64,000 nt of DNA, taken from positions 2,170,001 through 2,234,000 of the forward strand of contig NZ_CP136562.1 in assembly GCF_018215265.2 (NCBI RefSeq), written 5' to 3'. Both the position numbers and the translations under genes were made by a program. The notes under the pieces were generated by a model. The model worked only from the letters and a program-made list of their open reading frames with translations. It did not search any database and was not told the DNA's origin. Position 1 is the stretch's first letter; each line of letters begins with the position of its first letter. This DNA comes from Paenarthrobacter sp. GOM3. GTDB taxonomy: Bacteria > Actinomycetota > Actinomycetes > Actinomycetales > Micrococcaceae. Shown one piece after another: positions 57,044 to 64,000 of the stretch.

Positions 57044-58039
57044 ATGAAATGCCAATCCCGGAGCCATCTCATCGGACTGGCCCTGGTGCCGGTCCTGATG
57101 TTGGGACTCTCTGCCTGCCTTCCCCCCTCCACAGAAGGTCTCCGGCCTGACCAGGGCTCCAGCCCAGCCACCCCGGGCACCTCGCAACCACTGCAGCCAA
57201 CCGCTGCCGCGCCTACCGCTGCCCAGCCCGTCGGCCCTGCCGGCCCCGGCGCGCCACAGGCGAACGCACCAGTAGTGCAGTGGTTACCTATCGGCCCCAT
57301 TGGACCCAACGACCCCACCTCGGGACAGCGGTATCTCCTGCTTCAGCAATTCCAGTGCGACGCGTTGGCCCAAAGCGTCGAAGGCGCGGAGGACGCCGCG
57401 GTGTGGCAGGCGGGCGCCGCTGTCTGCCGGGCGTTGCAAAGCGGAAGCCAGCAGGACTGGCAACTGGCATCCAATGCCGTGGGAGCAACTCCGCAGATTC
57501 CGCAAAGCAAATGCCTGGAATTCAGGGTTGCCGTCACCGCGGCGTCCTTGGTTGCCCAGCATCGCAGCAATCCGCAGGCCACCTTCAACGTTCAGCCAGG
57601 GCAAGGCCAGGCCTGCCCAAGGCAACTGGTCGGGTTGACCGTGGTAGACAAGGACCTCAGGCCCGTTCCCGGCACAGCCCGCGCAACAGGCCCCAGCACT
57701 GGCGGCACCATCGTCCGGCTGGACGGGTACTACGTGCGTGTGGCTGAGGTCCTGTTCGACGGCGTACCAGCGGATGTCGACTTTGTTGGTGACAGGCAGG
57801 ACTACGGAACGGTCTACCTGCGGATGCCCCCGGCAAATGGTCGGGACTCAGTCCGAATCTCGATCACTGACACGGTGGACGTCGCAGGAACGGTCACGTT
57901 CTTCTACGACGACTCCGGCGTGTCCACCAGTTCGCTACCTCCATCGGCACCCACCACGACCGCGCCCGCGACGCAGCCACCGGATGTCCCCACGGCCCCC
58001 GCGACATCCGTTGAACCGTCCCCGACGGCCGCACCGTGA
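57044..58039 (+). CDS. Putative lipoprotein with TIG/IPT-like domain
   Basis: The 331-residue protein has a lipoprotein signal (VPVLMLGLSACLPPS, lipobox LSAC, lipidated Cys near 25), a Pro/Ala/Thr-rich linker (residues 30-85) and a central helical region (90-180) with an isolated cysteine pair. A domain at about 205-295 reads like an IPT/TIG immunoglobulin-like fold (GPSTGGTIVRLDGYYVRVAEVLFDGVPADVDF), and a Pro/Thr/Ser-rich tail follows. It would be anchored outside the membrane. The stop overlaps the next gene as GTGA, so the membrane protein after it is a probable partner. No specific function is known. Confidence 0.78.
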   Translation: MKCQSRSHLIGLALVPVLMLGLSACLPPSTEGLRPDQGSSPATPGTSQPLQPTAAAPTAAQPVGPAGPGAPQANAPVVQWLPIGPIGPNDPTSGQRYLLLQQFQCDALAQSVEGAEDAAVWQAGAAVCRALQSGSQQDWQLASNAVGATPQIPQSKCLEFRVAVTAASLVAQHRSNPQATFNVQPGQGQACPRQLVGLTVVDKDLRPVPGTARATGPSTGGTIVRLDGYYVRVAEVLFDGVPADVDFVGDRQDYGTVYLRMPPANGRDSVRISITDTVDVAGTVTFFYDDSGVSTSSLPPSAPTTTAPATQPPDVPTAPATSVEPSPTAAP

Positions 58040-58926
58040 GCGAACCCCAAGAAGCCGAGGAAAACAGCAACAGCAATACCCGCTGGAAAAGGACCCTCGA
58101 GGTCCTCTCAGTCATCGGGCCCCCATTGACCGTTGCCACTGCGCTCCTGGTCTATTTTGGGTGGGCGCGCACGGATGCCCAAGCAAAGGCCATGGGACTT
58201 GACGTGAGCCTGTTCGGCTACACGGTCCAGGATTTCATCCTTCGAAGCATCCAGTCCCTGTTCCAGCCACTGGCGTGGCTGGTGGTCATCGGGCTGTTGT
58301 GGCTGATGCTGGACCGCGCCGTGATGCGGCTTATCGAAAGGGCCACCTACCGGACGCTGGTCCACCGGATCGCGATGGTAGTCATCATCCTGGGGTTCGC
58401 GTATGCGGCCGTGATGTGGATCATTGTGGTCACCAGGCCTGGCCAGATTCTCCTGTACGCCCCGTTCCTCATTGCGGCGGGACTTGTCATCGGAACCTGG
58501 GGCCTGGGCGTGAGGCGTCGGGCGGCCACCCCCTCCGGTGGTCCGCGCGCGACCAGGCCCAGGGCCTTGGAGCGGGCACTGGTCTTCGCCCTCGTCACAC
58601 TGCTTTTGTTTTGGGGTACCTCGGATTACGCCCAAGCCCTGGGGCGCGGTGCCGCCGTCGACTACCAGGAACGGTCCGGCCTGTTGCCAACCGCCGTCGT
58701 CTACAGCAAGGAGCGGCTGGCCGTCACCGCCCCGAACGTCCATGAGGAATCGGCCGGTACCGATGCAGCCCCGCTGTACCGGTACACCGGGCTGAGGTTG
58801 CTGGTAGTCAGCGGTGGCCGGATCTTCCTGCTCAACGATGGCTGGAGCCTTGCCCGGGGGCGTGTTGTGGTGCTGCGTGACGATGGCAGCGTCAGGGTGG
58901 AATATGGGAACCCCTCCGCCGGCTGA
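58036..58926 (+). CDS. Hypothetical membrane protein coupled to the TIG lipoprotein
   Basis: The 296-residue protein has an acidic N terminus, hydrophobic segments at about residues 30-45, 75-93, 115-137, 140-155 and 185-200, and a C-terminal extracytoplasmic domain of about 95 residues (YQERSGLLPTAVVYSKERLAV to LRDDGSVRVEYGN) that looks beta-rich. I do not recognise it. The GTG start overlaps the lipoprotein stop, indicating joint expression. Both partners together could form a surface sensor or scaffold; this is inference. Confidence 0.75.
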   Translation: MSEPQEAEENSNSNTRWKRTLEVLSVIGPPLTVATALLVYFGWARTDAQAKAMGLDVSLFGYTVQDFILRSIQSLFQPLAWLVVIGLLWLMLDRAVMRLIERATYRTLVHRIAMVVIILGFAYAAVMWIIVVTRPGQILLYAPFLIAAGLVIGTWGLGVRRRAATPSGGPRATRPRALERALVFALVTLLLFWGTSDYAQALGRGAAVDYQERSGLLPTAVVYSKERLAVTAPNVHEESAGTDAAPLYRYTGLRLLVVSGGRIFLLNDGWSLARGRVVVLRDDGSVRVEYGNPSAG

Positions 58927-58927
58927 C

Positions 58928-58933
58928 TAGTCT
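58928..58933 (+). promoter_or_regulatory. Probable -10 element (leaderless) for the DHFR-family gene
   Basis: TAGTCT ends 6 nt before the ATG at 58940 and overlaps the region just past the membrane-protein stop. Confidence 0.5.
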
Positions 58934-58939
58934 GGGGCC

Positions 58940-59497
58940 ATGGCACTTTTCCAGTACTACGTAGCGTCCACCATTGACGGCTTCATCGCCTCACCAGACG
59001 ACGATCTGGCCTGGCTCCTGCAGTTCGACCAGGTGGACGGCCTGAACGAAAGCATCGGGTCCTTCATGGCGGGAGTCGGGTGCATCGCCATGGGTGGTGA
59101 CACCTACCGGTGGCTGATCGAACACGAGCCGGACAACTGGCCGTACCCGGAAACACCATGCTGGGTCTTCACGCACCACGAGTACCGGGCGCCAGCGGGA
59201 TCGGACATCACCTTTGTCCGCGGTGACGTCCGCGGGTTCGCGCCCGACCTGCTCAAGGCCGCCGGCGACAAGAACGTGTGGTTGGTCGGCGGCGGAGACC
59301 TGGTGGCCCAGTTTGCGGACGCGGGACTCCTCCACGAAATCATCGTCACCATCATTCCGGTGGTGTTGGGCGCCGGGAAGCGGCTCTTGCCGCTGAAGGG
59401 CCCGACGGCGCCCCTTGAGTTGGTCTCGTCCCGCATCCTTGGGGGCGCCGCGGCTGAACTGCACTACCGGATGCCGCAGGCGGTCAACGCTTCCTAG
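58940..59497 (+). CDS. Dihydrofolate reductase-family protein (RibD C-terminal-like)
   Basis: The 185-residue protein has the RibD_C/DHFR-like pattern: YYVASTIDGFIASPDDDLAWLLQFD, MGGDTYRWLIE, WVFTHHEYRAPAGSDITFVRGDV, KNVWLVGGGDLVAQFADAGLLHEIIVTIIPVVLGAGKRLLP. Substrate is unknown; many such single-domain proteins are uncharacterised. It starts 6 nt after a -10 hexamer. Its stop overlaps the convergent PaaI-type gene by 4 bp. Confidence 0.88.
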   Translation: MALFQYYVASTIDGFIASPDDDLAWLLQFDQVDGLNESIGSFMAGVGCIAMGGDTYRWLIEHEPDNWPYPETPCWVFTHHEYRAPAGSDITFVRGDVRGFAPDLLKAAGDKNVWLVGGGDLVAQFADAGLLHEIIVTIIPVVLGAGKRLLPLKGPTAPLELVSSRILGGAAAELHYRMPQAVNAS

Positions 59498-59958
59498 TGC
59501 CGGTTGTCCCGGATCATGTTGGTGATCCGGGCCGTCGAGAGGCGGCGGCCCTTATCGTCGGTGATGACGATCTCGTGCGTGGCAAGCGTTCCGCCCAGAT
59601 GGATGGCCGTGCACGTGCCAGTCACCAAGCCAGCGGCAACCGAGCGGTGATGGGTGGCGCCCACTTCGATGCCCACCGCATGCCTGCCCCTTCCGGCGTG
59701 CAAGGAGGCTGCGAAGGATCCCAGTGTCTCGGCGAGGACCACGTGGGCCCCGCCGTGCAGGATTCCGGCGACCTGGGTATTACCCTCCACGGGCATGGTT
59801 GCCACGATGCGCTCAGCACCCATCTCGGTAAAACGGATGCCGAGTTTCACCACCAGGGCGCCAACTCCGTGGGCCGACAGCCAATCATGGAATTCTTCAG
59901 GCACACCTGCCTCATTCAGCTCGTCGACAAACGGGTTCGGCGTGAAATTGTCCTTCAT
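59494..59958 (-). CDS. PaaI-family hotdog thioesterase
   Basis: The 154-residue protein has the hotdog-fold thioesterase motif GILHGGAHVVLAETLGSFAA and the later ATHEIVITDDKGRRLSTARIT strand pattern. PaaI-type enzymes hydrolyse hydroxyphenylacetyl-CoA or other acyl-CoA esters. The ATG at 59958 begins only 19 nt from the divergent polA start, so the two promoters must overlap the neighbouring coding regions. There is no phenylacetate cluster here. Confidence 0.88.
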   Translation of the reverse strand: MKDNFTPNPFVDELNEAGVPEEFHDWLSAHGVGALVVKLGIRFTEMGAERIVATMPVEGNTQVAGILHGGAHVVLAETLGSFAASLHAGRGRHAVGIEVGATHHRSVAAGLVTGTCTAIHLGGTLATHEIVITDDKGRRLSTARITNMIRDNRH

Positions 59959-59964
59959 GCCAAC

Positions 59965-59970
59965 TAGGCT
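59965..59970 (+). promoter_or_regulatory. Probable -10 element (leaderless) for polA
   Basis: TAGGCT ends 7 nt before the GTG at 59978, inside the 19-nt gap to the divergent thioesterase gene. It fixes GTG 59978 as the likely start. Confidence 0.55.
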
Positions 59971-59977
59971 GGCACCT

Positions 59978-62749
59978 GTGAGTGAAACAACCAAACCGGA
60001 CCAGGTTCCAACGGCCCAGGCTGCTGCCGTCGCTACAGCACCCGCACCTTCCGCCAACAGCACGGGGGAGGGCCGGCCCAGGTTGCTGGTCCTCGATGGC
60101 CACTCCATGGCGTTCCGGGCGTTCTATGCCCTTCCCGCCGAGAATTTCTCCACTGCCCGCGGGCAGTACACCAACGCAGTGCACGGCTTCACGTCCATGC
60201 TGATCAACCTGATCAAGGACCAGAAGCCAACGCACGTTGCGGTGGCCTTCGACGTTTCCGATGACACCACGTTCCGCAAAGCCGAGTACAGCGAATACAA
60301 GGGCGGACGCAACGCCACCCCCGCGGAGTTCGCGGGACAGATCGGCCTCATCGCCAAAGTCATGGAGGCCTGGGGCATCCGGACCATCGCCATGCCCGGA
60401 TATGAAGCGGACGATGTCCTGGCTACGCTCGCCGCACAAGGCGACGCGGCGGGCTTCGAGGTCCTCCTCGTTTCCGGCGACAGGGACGCATTCCAGCTCA
60501 TCAACGACAACGTTTTTGTGCTCTACCCCAAGCAGGGCGTCAGCAACATTCCCAAGATGGACGCTGCAGCCATCGAAGAAAAGTACTTCGTCAAACCTAG
60601 CCTCTACTCGGACCTCGCCGCACTGGTGGGCGAATCGGCGGACAACCTGCCCGGTGTTCCCGGCGTTGGCCCCAAGACCGCCGCCAAATGGATCAACCTT
60701 TACGGGGGCCTCGAAGGCATCCTGGAAAACCTGGACGCCATCGGCGGCAAGGTGGGCGGCGCGCTCAAGGAGAACCTGGAGAACGTCAAGCGCAACCGCA
60801 GGCTGAACCAGTTGCTGTCCGACCTGGACCTGCCGCTGACCCTTGCGGACCTGCACGAGCCCCGACCGGACCGGCAGGCCATTGAGGAGCTCTTTGAAGA
60901 GCTCGAATTCCGGACGCTCCGCACCCGCCTCTTTGACCTCTACGGCGACGACACCGCAGGAGCAGCACCCGACACCATCGACGCCCCGGAGTTCTCCAGG
61001 CTCACGGACGCCGGCGCGCTGGAGGCGTTCTTCGCGGCAGGGTCAGGCATGCGCTCGGCCCTCGCGGTGCAGTTGGTTCCCGGGCGGATCGGCGATGACG
61101 CGAGTGCGCTGGCCATTGTCCGGAACAACGGTGCAGCCTACATTGAGCTCACGGACCTGGATGCCGCAGCAGAGTCGGTGTTGCTTCGCTGGTTGCAGGA
61201 CCCGGAAGAAGCCAAGGTGCTGCACGAGTTCAAATCGGCGCTCAAGGCCCTGCACAACCGCGGCCTTGGGCTTGAGGGCGTCGTGGATGACACGTCCATC
61301 TCCGGTTACCTGATCCAGCCCGACCGCCGCAGCTACGACCTCGCCGAGCTCGCCCAGGTGCATTTGAAAATCTCGCTCACCGCCGCTGCGGCCCAATCCG
61401 GCCAACTGGAACTGGACCTTTCCGGGGAAACCGACGAAGTTGCCGCAACAGCGCTCGTCCAGCATGCCGCCGTCGTTCATGCCCTCAGCAAGCACTTCGA
61501 AACCGAACTTGCCGACATCAAGGCCGATGCCTTGCTGACGACGCTGGAACTTCCCGTGGCGCGCGTTCTGGCGCAAATGGAACTGACGGGTATCTACGTC
61601 TCCACCGACCGTATGGATGAGCAGCTAGCCGACCTCACCAAGGTGATCGGCAATGCCCAGGAGCAGGCGTTCGCCGCGATCGGCCACGAGGTAAACCTCG
61701 GATCCCCGAAGCAGCTCCAGACCGTCCTCTTCGACGAACTTGGGCTCCCCAAGACCAAGAAGATCAAGTCCGGCTACACCACGGATGCTGCGTCCTTGAA
61801 GGGGCTGCTGGAGAAGACCGGCCACGAGTTCCTGGTCCAGCTCATGGCGCACCGTGAGTCCTCCAAGCTGGCCCAAATGGTGGAGACACTCAAGAAGTCC
61901 GTTGCCGATGACGGCCGTATCCACACCACGTATGCGCAGAACATCGCTGCCACCGGCCGTATCTCGTCCAACAACCCCAACCTGCAGAACATCCCCGTCC
62001 GCAGCGAGGAAGGCCGCCGTGTCCGCGGTATCTTCGTTGTCAGCGAGGGCTACGAGTGCCTGCTGTCCGCGGACTACTCGCAGATCGAGATGCGCATCAT
62101 GGCGCATCTGTCCGGCGATGAAGCCCTCATCCAGGCTTACCGTGACGGCGAGGACCTGCACCGTTTCGTGGGCTCCCGGATCTTCAACGTTGAGCCGGCA
62201 GACGTTACCAGCACCATGCGCTCCAAGGTCAAGGCGATGTCGTACGGCTTGGCGTATGGGCTGACGTCCTTTGGCCTTTCCAAGCAGTTGGAGATCTCCG
62301 TCGATGAGGCGCGCACCCTCATGAAGGACTACTTCGACCGTTTCGGCGGTGTGCGGGACTACCTGCGCGGGGTCGTGGACCAGGCCCGCACGGATGGCTA
62401 CACAGCCACCATCGAAGGCCGCCGGCGCTACCTGCCGGACCTGACCAGCACCAACCGGCAGGCGCGTGAGGCAGCAGAACGCATCGCGTTGAACTCTCCC
62501 ATCCAGGGTTCGGCAGCGGACCTCATCAAGCGCGCCATGCTGGGCGTCTCAGCAGAGCTGGCCAGCCAGGGCCTGAAGTCCCGCTTGCTGCTGCAGGTCC
62601 ACGACGAACTGGTCCTCGAGGTTGCACCCGGGGAACGCGAAGCAGTGGAGAAACTGGTCATCGAACAGATGGGCTCGGCGGCTGACCTCTCCGTCCCGCT
62701 GGATGTTCAGATCGGCGTTGGCTCCAGCTGGTACGAGGCCGGACACTAG
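59978..62749 (+). CDS. polA: DNA polymerase I
   Basis: The 923-residue polymerase has an N-terminal 5'-3' nuclease domain (about residues 30-320: LLVLDGHSMAFRAFYALP, YEADDVLATLA, LVSGDRDAFQLIND, VPGVGPKTAAKWI), a middle 3'-5' exonuclease-like domain without the catalytic DxE motif, and a complete polymerase domain (about 540-923). The last has motif A SADYSQIEMRIMAHLS, motif B RSKVKAMSYGLAYGLTSFG and motif C QVHDELVLEVA. It fills gaps and processes Okazaki fragments. GTG 59978 was chosen; the frame extends 324 nt upstream, but only as antisense of the thioesterase gene. A 14-bp terminator stem follows. Confidence 0.95.
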   Translation: MSETTKPDQVPTAQAAAVATAPAPSANSTGEGRPRLLVLDGHSMAFRAFYALPAENFSTARGQYTNAVHGFTSMLINLIKDQKPTHVAVAFDVSDDTTFRKAEYSEYKGGRNATPAEFAGQIGLIAKVMEAWGIRTIAMPGYEADDVLATLAAQGDAAGFEVLLVSGDRDAFQLINDNVFVLYPKQGVSNIPKMDAAAIEEKYFVKPSLYSDLAALVGESADNLPGVPGVGPKTAAKWINLYGGLEGILENLDAIGGKVGGALKENLENVKRNRRLNQLLSDLDLPLTLADLHEPRPDRQAIEELFEELEFRTLRTRLFDLYGDDTAGAAPDTIDAPEFSRLTDAGALEAFFAAGSGMRSALAVQLVPGRIGDDASALAIVRNNGAAYIELTDLDAAAESVLLRWLQDPEEAKVLHEFKSALKALHNRGLGLEGVVDDTSISGYLIQPDRRSYDLAELAQVHLKISLTAAAAQSGQLELDLSGETDEVAATALVQHAAVVHALSKHFETELADIKADALLTTLELPVARVLAQMELTGIYVSTDRMDEQLADLTKVIGNAQEQAFAAIGHEVNLGSPKQLQTVLFDELGLPKTKKIKSGYTTDAASLKGLLEKTGHEFLVQLMAHRESSKLAQMVETLKKSVADDGRIHTTYAQNIAATGRISSNNPNLQNIPVRSEEGRRVRGIFVVSEGYECLLSADYSQIEMRIMAHLSGDEALIQAYRDGEDLHRFVGSRIFNVEPADVTSTMRSKVKAMSYGLAYGLTSFGLSKQLEISVDEARTLMKDYFDRFGGVRDYLRGVVDQARTDGYTATIEGRRRYLPDLTSTNRQAREAAERIALNSPIQGSAADLIKRAMLGVSAELASQGLKSRLLLQVHDELVLEVAPGEREAVEKLVIEQMGSAADLSVPLDVQIGVGSSWYEAGH

Positions 62750-62773
62750 CCCAAGCAAGCATTCAATGGATCG

Positions 62774-62812
62774 CCGGAGGGCGCGCCGCCGAGATGGTGG
62801 CGCGCCCTCCGG
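62774..62812 (+). terminator. Perfect 14-bp stem-loop after polA
   Basis: CCGGAGGGCGCGCC and its exact complement (62799-62812) flank an 11-nt loop, 25 nt past the polA stop. There is no T tract. Confidence 0.75.
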
Positions 62813-62820
62813 GGTCTGGC

Positions 62821-62826
62821 TAGGCT
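62821..62826 (+). promoter_or_regulatory. Probable -10 element (leaderless) for the Eis-type gene
   Basis: TAGGCT ends 7 nt before the GTG at 62834, right after the polA terminator. Confidence 0.5.
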
Positions 62827-62833
62827 CGGGAGC

Positions 62834-64000
62834 GTGGCTGATCCCAATGAACCAAACCTTGAAAAATACTCCGTACAGCGCTTTCCTGCCGTAGGAAACC
62901 CGGATGACGCCGGTTACGGCCGCTGCGCCACGTGGGTGCAGGCGGTCTCGCACGGCTTCCACCAGCAACGGCGCGACGACGAATACCTGGCCAAGACACT
63001 CGCGGCCTACCAAACAGACCAGCGGCAGCTGACCGGCGTTTATGTCAATGGCAGCGTGCCTGACCACTCGTTGGGTGCCGACGTTCCCGTGGCGACGTAC
63101 GCCACGATGCGGAAGACCTTGAACGTCGGCTTCGGCCGGCAACTTGAATCCAACCTGGTTACCGCCGTGACGGTCCGTGGCACCCACCGCCGGAACGGAA
63201 TTCTCCGCGGCATGATCACCGCCGACCTGGAGTCCGCCAAGGACGACGGCTTGGCGATGGCGGCCCTCACGGCTTCTGAAGGTTCCATCTATGGGCGCTT
63301 TGGCTTCGGGGTGGCTACTTTTGAACGCAGCATCAAGGTTGATGCCGGGCCACGTTTCCGGCTGAGGGGAGTACCGGAGGGCACCGTCGAGGTCGCCGAT
63401 CCTGCAGTCCTCCTGGACGTGGCACCCAAGGTGTTTGAACGGGTCCAACGGCTTTCGCCCGGTTCAATCGATCGGCAGGAGTATTACCGGCTGGTGGCGT
63501 CCGGCTCCATTGGCCACGACGGCAAGCCCGACACCAGTGTCCGCTGCGCCCTGCACTACGACCTTTCCGGAGCATTGGACGGGTACGTTTCGTACCGTTT
63601 CAAAGGGTGGGAGCACAAGCCCTACACCATGGAAATCGTTGACTTCGTAGCGGCGACCAACGCCGGATACCTTGTCCTCTGGCGGTTCCTGGGCAGCATC
63701 GACCTCATTGACGAGATCACGTGGGCCGAGGCTCCCGTGGACGACCCCCTGGCATGGGCCCTTGAAGATCCGAGGTGCATTGACGCTTCGGAAATCCGGG
63801 ACATGCTCTGGCTCCGGATCCTGGATACTCCGGTCGCCCTGCAGGCCCGCCGCTACGCCACGGCCGGACGGCTGGTACTGGACGTCGCGGATCCGTTGGG
63901 GCTGGCGGGCGGCACCTGGGTTTTGGAGTCCGACGGCGGTGCTGCCGCCGTCGTGCGGGAGGCTGCGGGCGAAACGCCCGACCTCAGCCTGGACGTGGCG
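62834..64000 (+). CDS. Eis-type GNAT N-acetyltransferase (3' end beyond the window)
   Basis: The visible 389 codons, open to the last base, encode an Eis-like protein: an N-terminal GNAT domain with the acetyl-CoA loop VTAVTVRGTHRRNGILRGM and SEGSIYGRFGFGVAT, a second GNAT-like domain, and the start of a sterol-carrier-like C-terminal domain (LVLDVADPLGLAGGTWVLES). Mycobacterial Eis acetylates aminoglycosides at several sites; whether this relative does is unknown. The family is about 400-420 residues, so only the last part is missing. The start is GTG, placed by a TAGGCT -10 hexamer 7 nt upstream. Confidence 0.9.
   Translation, partial: MADPNEPNLEKYSVQRFPAVGNPDDAGYGRCATWVQAVSHGFHQQRRDDEYLAKTLAAYQTDQRQLTGVYVNGSVPDHSLGADVPVATYATMRKTLNVGFGRQLESNLVTAVTVRGTHRRNGILRGMITADLESAKDDGLAMAALTASEGSIYGRFGFGVATFERSIKVDAGPRFRLRGVPEGTVEVADPAVLLDVAPKVFERVQRLSPGSIDRQEYYRLVASGSIGHDGKPDTSVRCALHYDLSGALDGYVSYRFKGWEHKPYTMEIVDFVAATNAGYLVLWRFLGSIDLIDEITWAEAPVDDPLAWALEDPRCIDASEIRDMLWLRILDTPVALQARRYATAGRLVLDVADPLGLAGGTWVLESDGGAAAVVREAAGETPDLSLDVA

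Noticed and set aside
59654..59977. Upstream extension of the polA frame by 108 codons
   Set aside because: It runs antisense through the thioesterase gene; a -10 hexamer places the start at GTG 59978.
1..64000. tRNA, rRNA, CRISPR array, insertion sequence or integrase
   Set aside because: None was seen: no cloverleaf-like sequence, no regularly spaced repeats, no transposase or recombinase motifs, no target-site duplications.

Overview
The window reads as chromosomal DNA of a high-GC Gram-positive actinobacterium, most likely Arthrobacter or a close relative in the Micrococcaceae. This rests on gene content (EF-G2 paralogue, ECF42 sigma factor with its DGPF partner, stand-alone LigD polymerase domains, Eis-type acetyltransferase, MHS and DUF3100 transporters), strong GC bias at third codon positions, frequent GTG starts, and many start codons only 6-7 nt after a TANNNT -10 hexamer, as in leaderless actinobacterial mRNAs. 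No rRNA, tRNA, CRISPR array, insertion sequence or prophage is visible. Genes are dense on both strands.

Layout. 1-12 kb: unknown protein, Kef-type antiporter, LigD-type primase/polymerase, a small AT-rich patch with a 47-residue basic protein and a DUF3846-like protein, pyruvate oxidase, a UvrA paralogue, RidA, ArfB, small unknowns, a frameshifted FMN-binding stress protein and a TraR/DksA-type zinc-finger protein. 12-15.4 kb: one unbroken 600-residue protein joining GTP cyclohydrolase II to a flavin-monooxygenase/acyl-CoA-dehydrogenase-like domain, preceded by two phased operator-like repeats and facing an MFS transporter. 15.5-23.8 kb: an RpiR-headed catabolic operon (RpiR, beta-hydroxyacid dehydrogenase, aldehyde dehydrogenase, M20 amidohydrolase, DUF3100 permease) and a MobA-type 3-hydroxybenzoate hydroxylase under a 29-bp palindrome. 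23.8-32.3 kb: stand-alone 5'-3' exonuclease, secreted repeat protein, DGPF/ECF42 pair with a recognisable ECF42 promoter, XRE regulator divergent from a zinc alcohol dehydrogenase, HrpB helicase.

32.3-46 kb: amidohydrolase and APC permease divergent from TetR, an M50-like membrane protease, EF-G2, alpha/beta hydrolase, a second LigD-type polymerase, a Sua5/YciO protein, a LolA-like protein with an ABC exporter, and a BadF-type (N-acetylglucosamine) kinase divergent from a GntR/UTRA regulator with two DasR-type (dre-like) sites between them. 46.5-51.7 kb: IclR regulator and an uncharacterised catabolic operon (SDR, flavoprotein dehydrogenase, Dabb protein, MHS transporter). 51.7-54.7 kb: tryptophan-to-anthranilate operon kynA-kynU with a PaaX-family regulator. 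54.8-64 kb: HAD protein, Pit phosphate transporter with a small membrane partner and a possible PHO box, a TIG-domain lipoprotein coupled to a membrane protein, a DHFR-family protein, PaaI thioesterase, DNA polymerase I, and an Eis-type acetyltransferase cut by the window end.

The strongest candidate for new biology is the GTP cyclohydrolase II-monooxygenase fusion. Next are the two uncharacterised catabolic operons and the PaaX-linked kynurenine operon. Functions come from recognised motifs and layout read by eye; no database search was run.
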